DNA of 64,000 bases, taken from the NCBI GenBank assembly GCA_036320915.1, contig JAXBDG010000007.1, positions 1,426,001 through 1,490,000 of the forward strand, written 5' to 3'. Below are positions 63,133-64,000 of the stretch, piece after piece. Both the position numbers and the translations under genes were made by a program. The first letter of the stretch is position 1, and every line of letters starts with the position of its first letter. Under the pieces are notes generated by a model that saw nothing but the letters and a program-made list of their open reading frames with translations, did no database searches and was not told where the DNA came from. Origin of the DNA: Linnemannia elongata (taxonomy: Eukaryota > Mortierellomycota > Mortierellomycetes > Mortierellales > Mortierellaceae).

Positions 63133-64000
63133 ACACACTCACACACTCACACACTCACACACACACAATAACAACAATATAGCACACGCACCAACATCAG
63201 AAGAAGACGAGCTCTGGGCCGAGCTGGAGCGGATAAAAGACGCAAGGGCCTTGCGAGAAAAGTTTTATGCAGAACACCAGCTGATGCGTGAACAACTCAA
63301 CATGGCCGGCCGTTTTGGCCTTGATCTCCAACAAAGTCTAGAACAGGCACAGCGCGCGGAGCAAGAATCTTATGCCCAGGTAATATCAAGCTGACACACG
63401 ATCGACAACAATTGCGATTCTTTTTTTTTCGTATCTTATTCTCAAGAGTTGAACTTTTTTCTTTCATGATGCCTATTCTTACCTTTTCTTTCTATTATCT
63501 GCCCCGGCTGTTGGTCCGTGTGTTTTTACTGGTATTTACTATATATATATTAATAGCTCCAATCGTTACAGGAAGAAAACTTGATGCTCCAATCAAGAGC
63601 CCACCACTCCCGTGAACTCGCAAGCCATCTCACAGGATCACAGGACGAGGTCATGAATTTGACTAACGAGAAAGATACTCTTCAGCGCGAACTGGACGGC
63701 TGCCGTCGAGAACTGAAGATGTTCCGCAAGGAACTCGACAGTCTTGTCGGACAGATGACCGAGATGGGGACCGAGGTCTTGGACGCCAAGGCCAAAGTCA
63801 GTCATTACTCTCGTCGATTGAACGAGGTCGAGCAGGAACTGGGCGCGACTCAGGAGTTGAACGTCAACCTGCAGGAGCAACTTCATGTCGCCGTTGAGAA
63901 GCAGAAGCAGGCTCAGTCTAGTACTGCCCAGGCTGTCAAGAATATGCAGTCTGAGTTGGGGAAGGTCATCTCGGACAAGACGACCATCCTTTCGACGCTG
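61577..64000 (+). CDS. Coiled-coil protein, 5' structure uncertain, truncated by the window end
   Basis: Two exons are clear: 63183-63379 (acceptor ATATAG, donor GTAATA) and 63557 to beyond 64000 (acceptor TTAATAG). They encode an almost continuous helix: SEEDELWAELERIKDARALR, HQLMREQLNMAGRFGLDLQQ, LQSLQEENLMLQSRAHHS, LQRELDGCRRELKMFRKELD and so on, with heptad-like Leu spacing, typical of a long parallel coiled coil. The EELWAELERIK start recalls adaptor proteins linking cargo to motors (HAP1/BICD type), but this is a guess. A plausible first exon is 61577-61648 (MLTEKNMLTTPARPTSLSRN), but it ends in phase 0 while 63183 needs phase 1. At least one intermediate exon or another start is therefore missing. 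The C-terminus is beyond the window. Confidence 0.65.
63079..63165. repeat. A51 run followed by a CTCACACA repeat
   Basis: Fifty-one A (63079-63129), the longest homopolymer in the window, are followed directly by four imperfect CTCACACA units and CA dinucleotides. The compound repeat lies just before the acceptor of the exon starting at 63183, most likely inside an intron or leader of the coiled-coil gene. Confidence 0.95.

Overview
The window is nuclear DNA from a filamentous fungus. Nearly every gene is split by several short GT-AG introns. Promoters and introns are rich in CT and in homopolymer A/T runs. The gene set is fungal: a DASH kinetochore subunit, PEX11, a vacuolar amino-acid transporter, a VPS9 Rab5 exchange factor and ML-domain secreted proteins. 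Intron density and gene style suggest an early-diverging lineage such as Mortierellaceae (Mucoromycota). That placement is an inference from style, not a database result. I saw no rRNA, tRNA, CRISPR array, viral gene or recognisable transposon.

Layout. 1-3060, minus strand: the 5' part of a tetraspanin (running off the left edge) and inositol-pentakisphosphate 2-kinase. 3481-20835, plus strand: eight closely packed genes, namely serine/threonine dehydratase, TAF12, a LOG-family phosphoribohydrolase, an ATX1-type copper chaperone, an alpha/beta hydrolase, an SLC16-type transporter, an SLC35F-type transporter and a C2 plus class-3 lipase. 21021-24360, minus strand: a secreted ML-domain protein, an unrecognised small spliced gene and a decayed ML paralogue. 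24361-32363, minus strand: a nine-exon VPS9-domain gene of about 2186 residues. 32364-37808 is a long gene-poor stretch with one weak small ORF. 37809-44245, minus strand: UDP-glucose dehydrogenase and PEX11. 45573-48545: vacuolar amino-acid transporter (plus) and DAD4 (minus). 49769-57020, plus strand: two paralogous single-pass membrane proteins with a third, decayed copy between them. 57610-60145, minus strand: a DED1/DDX3 helicase. From about 61577 to the right edge: a coiled-coil protein, incomplete.

This is a set of largely independent housekeeping genes, not a pathway cluster. Themes include lipid and inositol metabolism (IPK1, class-3 lipase, ML protein), endosome and vacuole traffic (VPS9 protein, AVT transporter) and peroxisome division (PEX11). 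The most novel-looking locus is the 49.8-57.0 kb tandem family. Both intact members keep the same three-exon, phase-0 layout, one membrane helix and a cytosolic tail with LPxY and PPxY motifs. The middle copy is broken and has lost the tyrosine of its LPxY motif. Other points of note are a reading-frame problem in the VPS9 gene near 29.68 kb, the unrecognised small gene at 22.5-23.0 kb, and very small coding exons (6 nt in ATX1, 12 nt in PEX11).

Exon coordinates were derived by hand from splice motifs, frame continuity and family conservation. No alignment or search was run.
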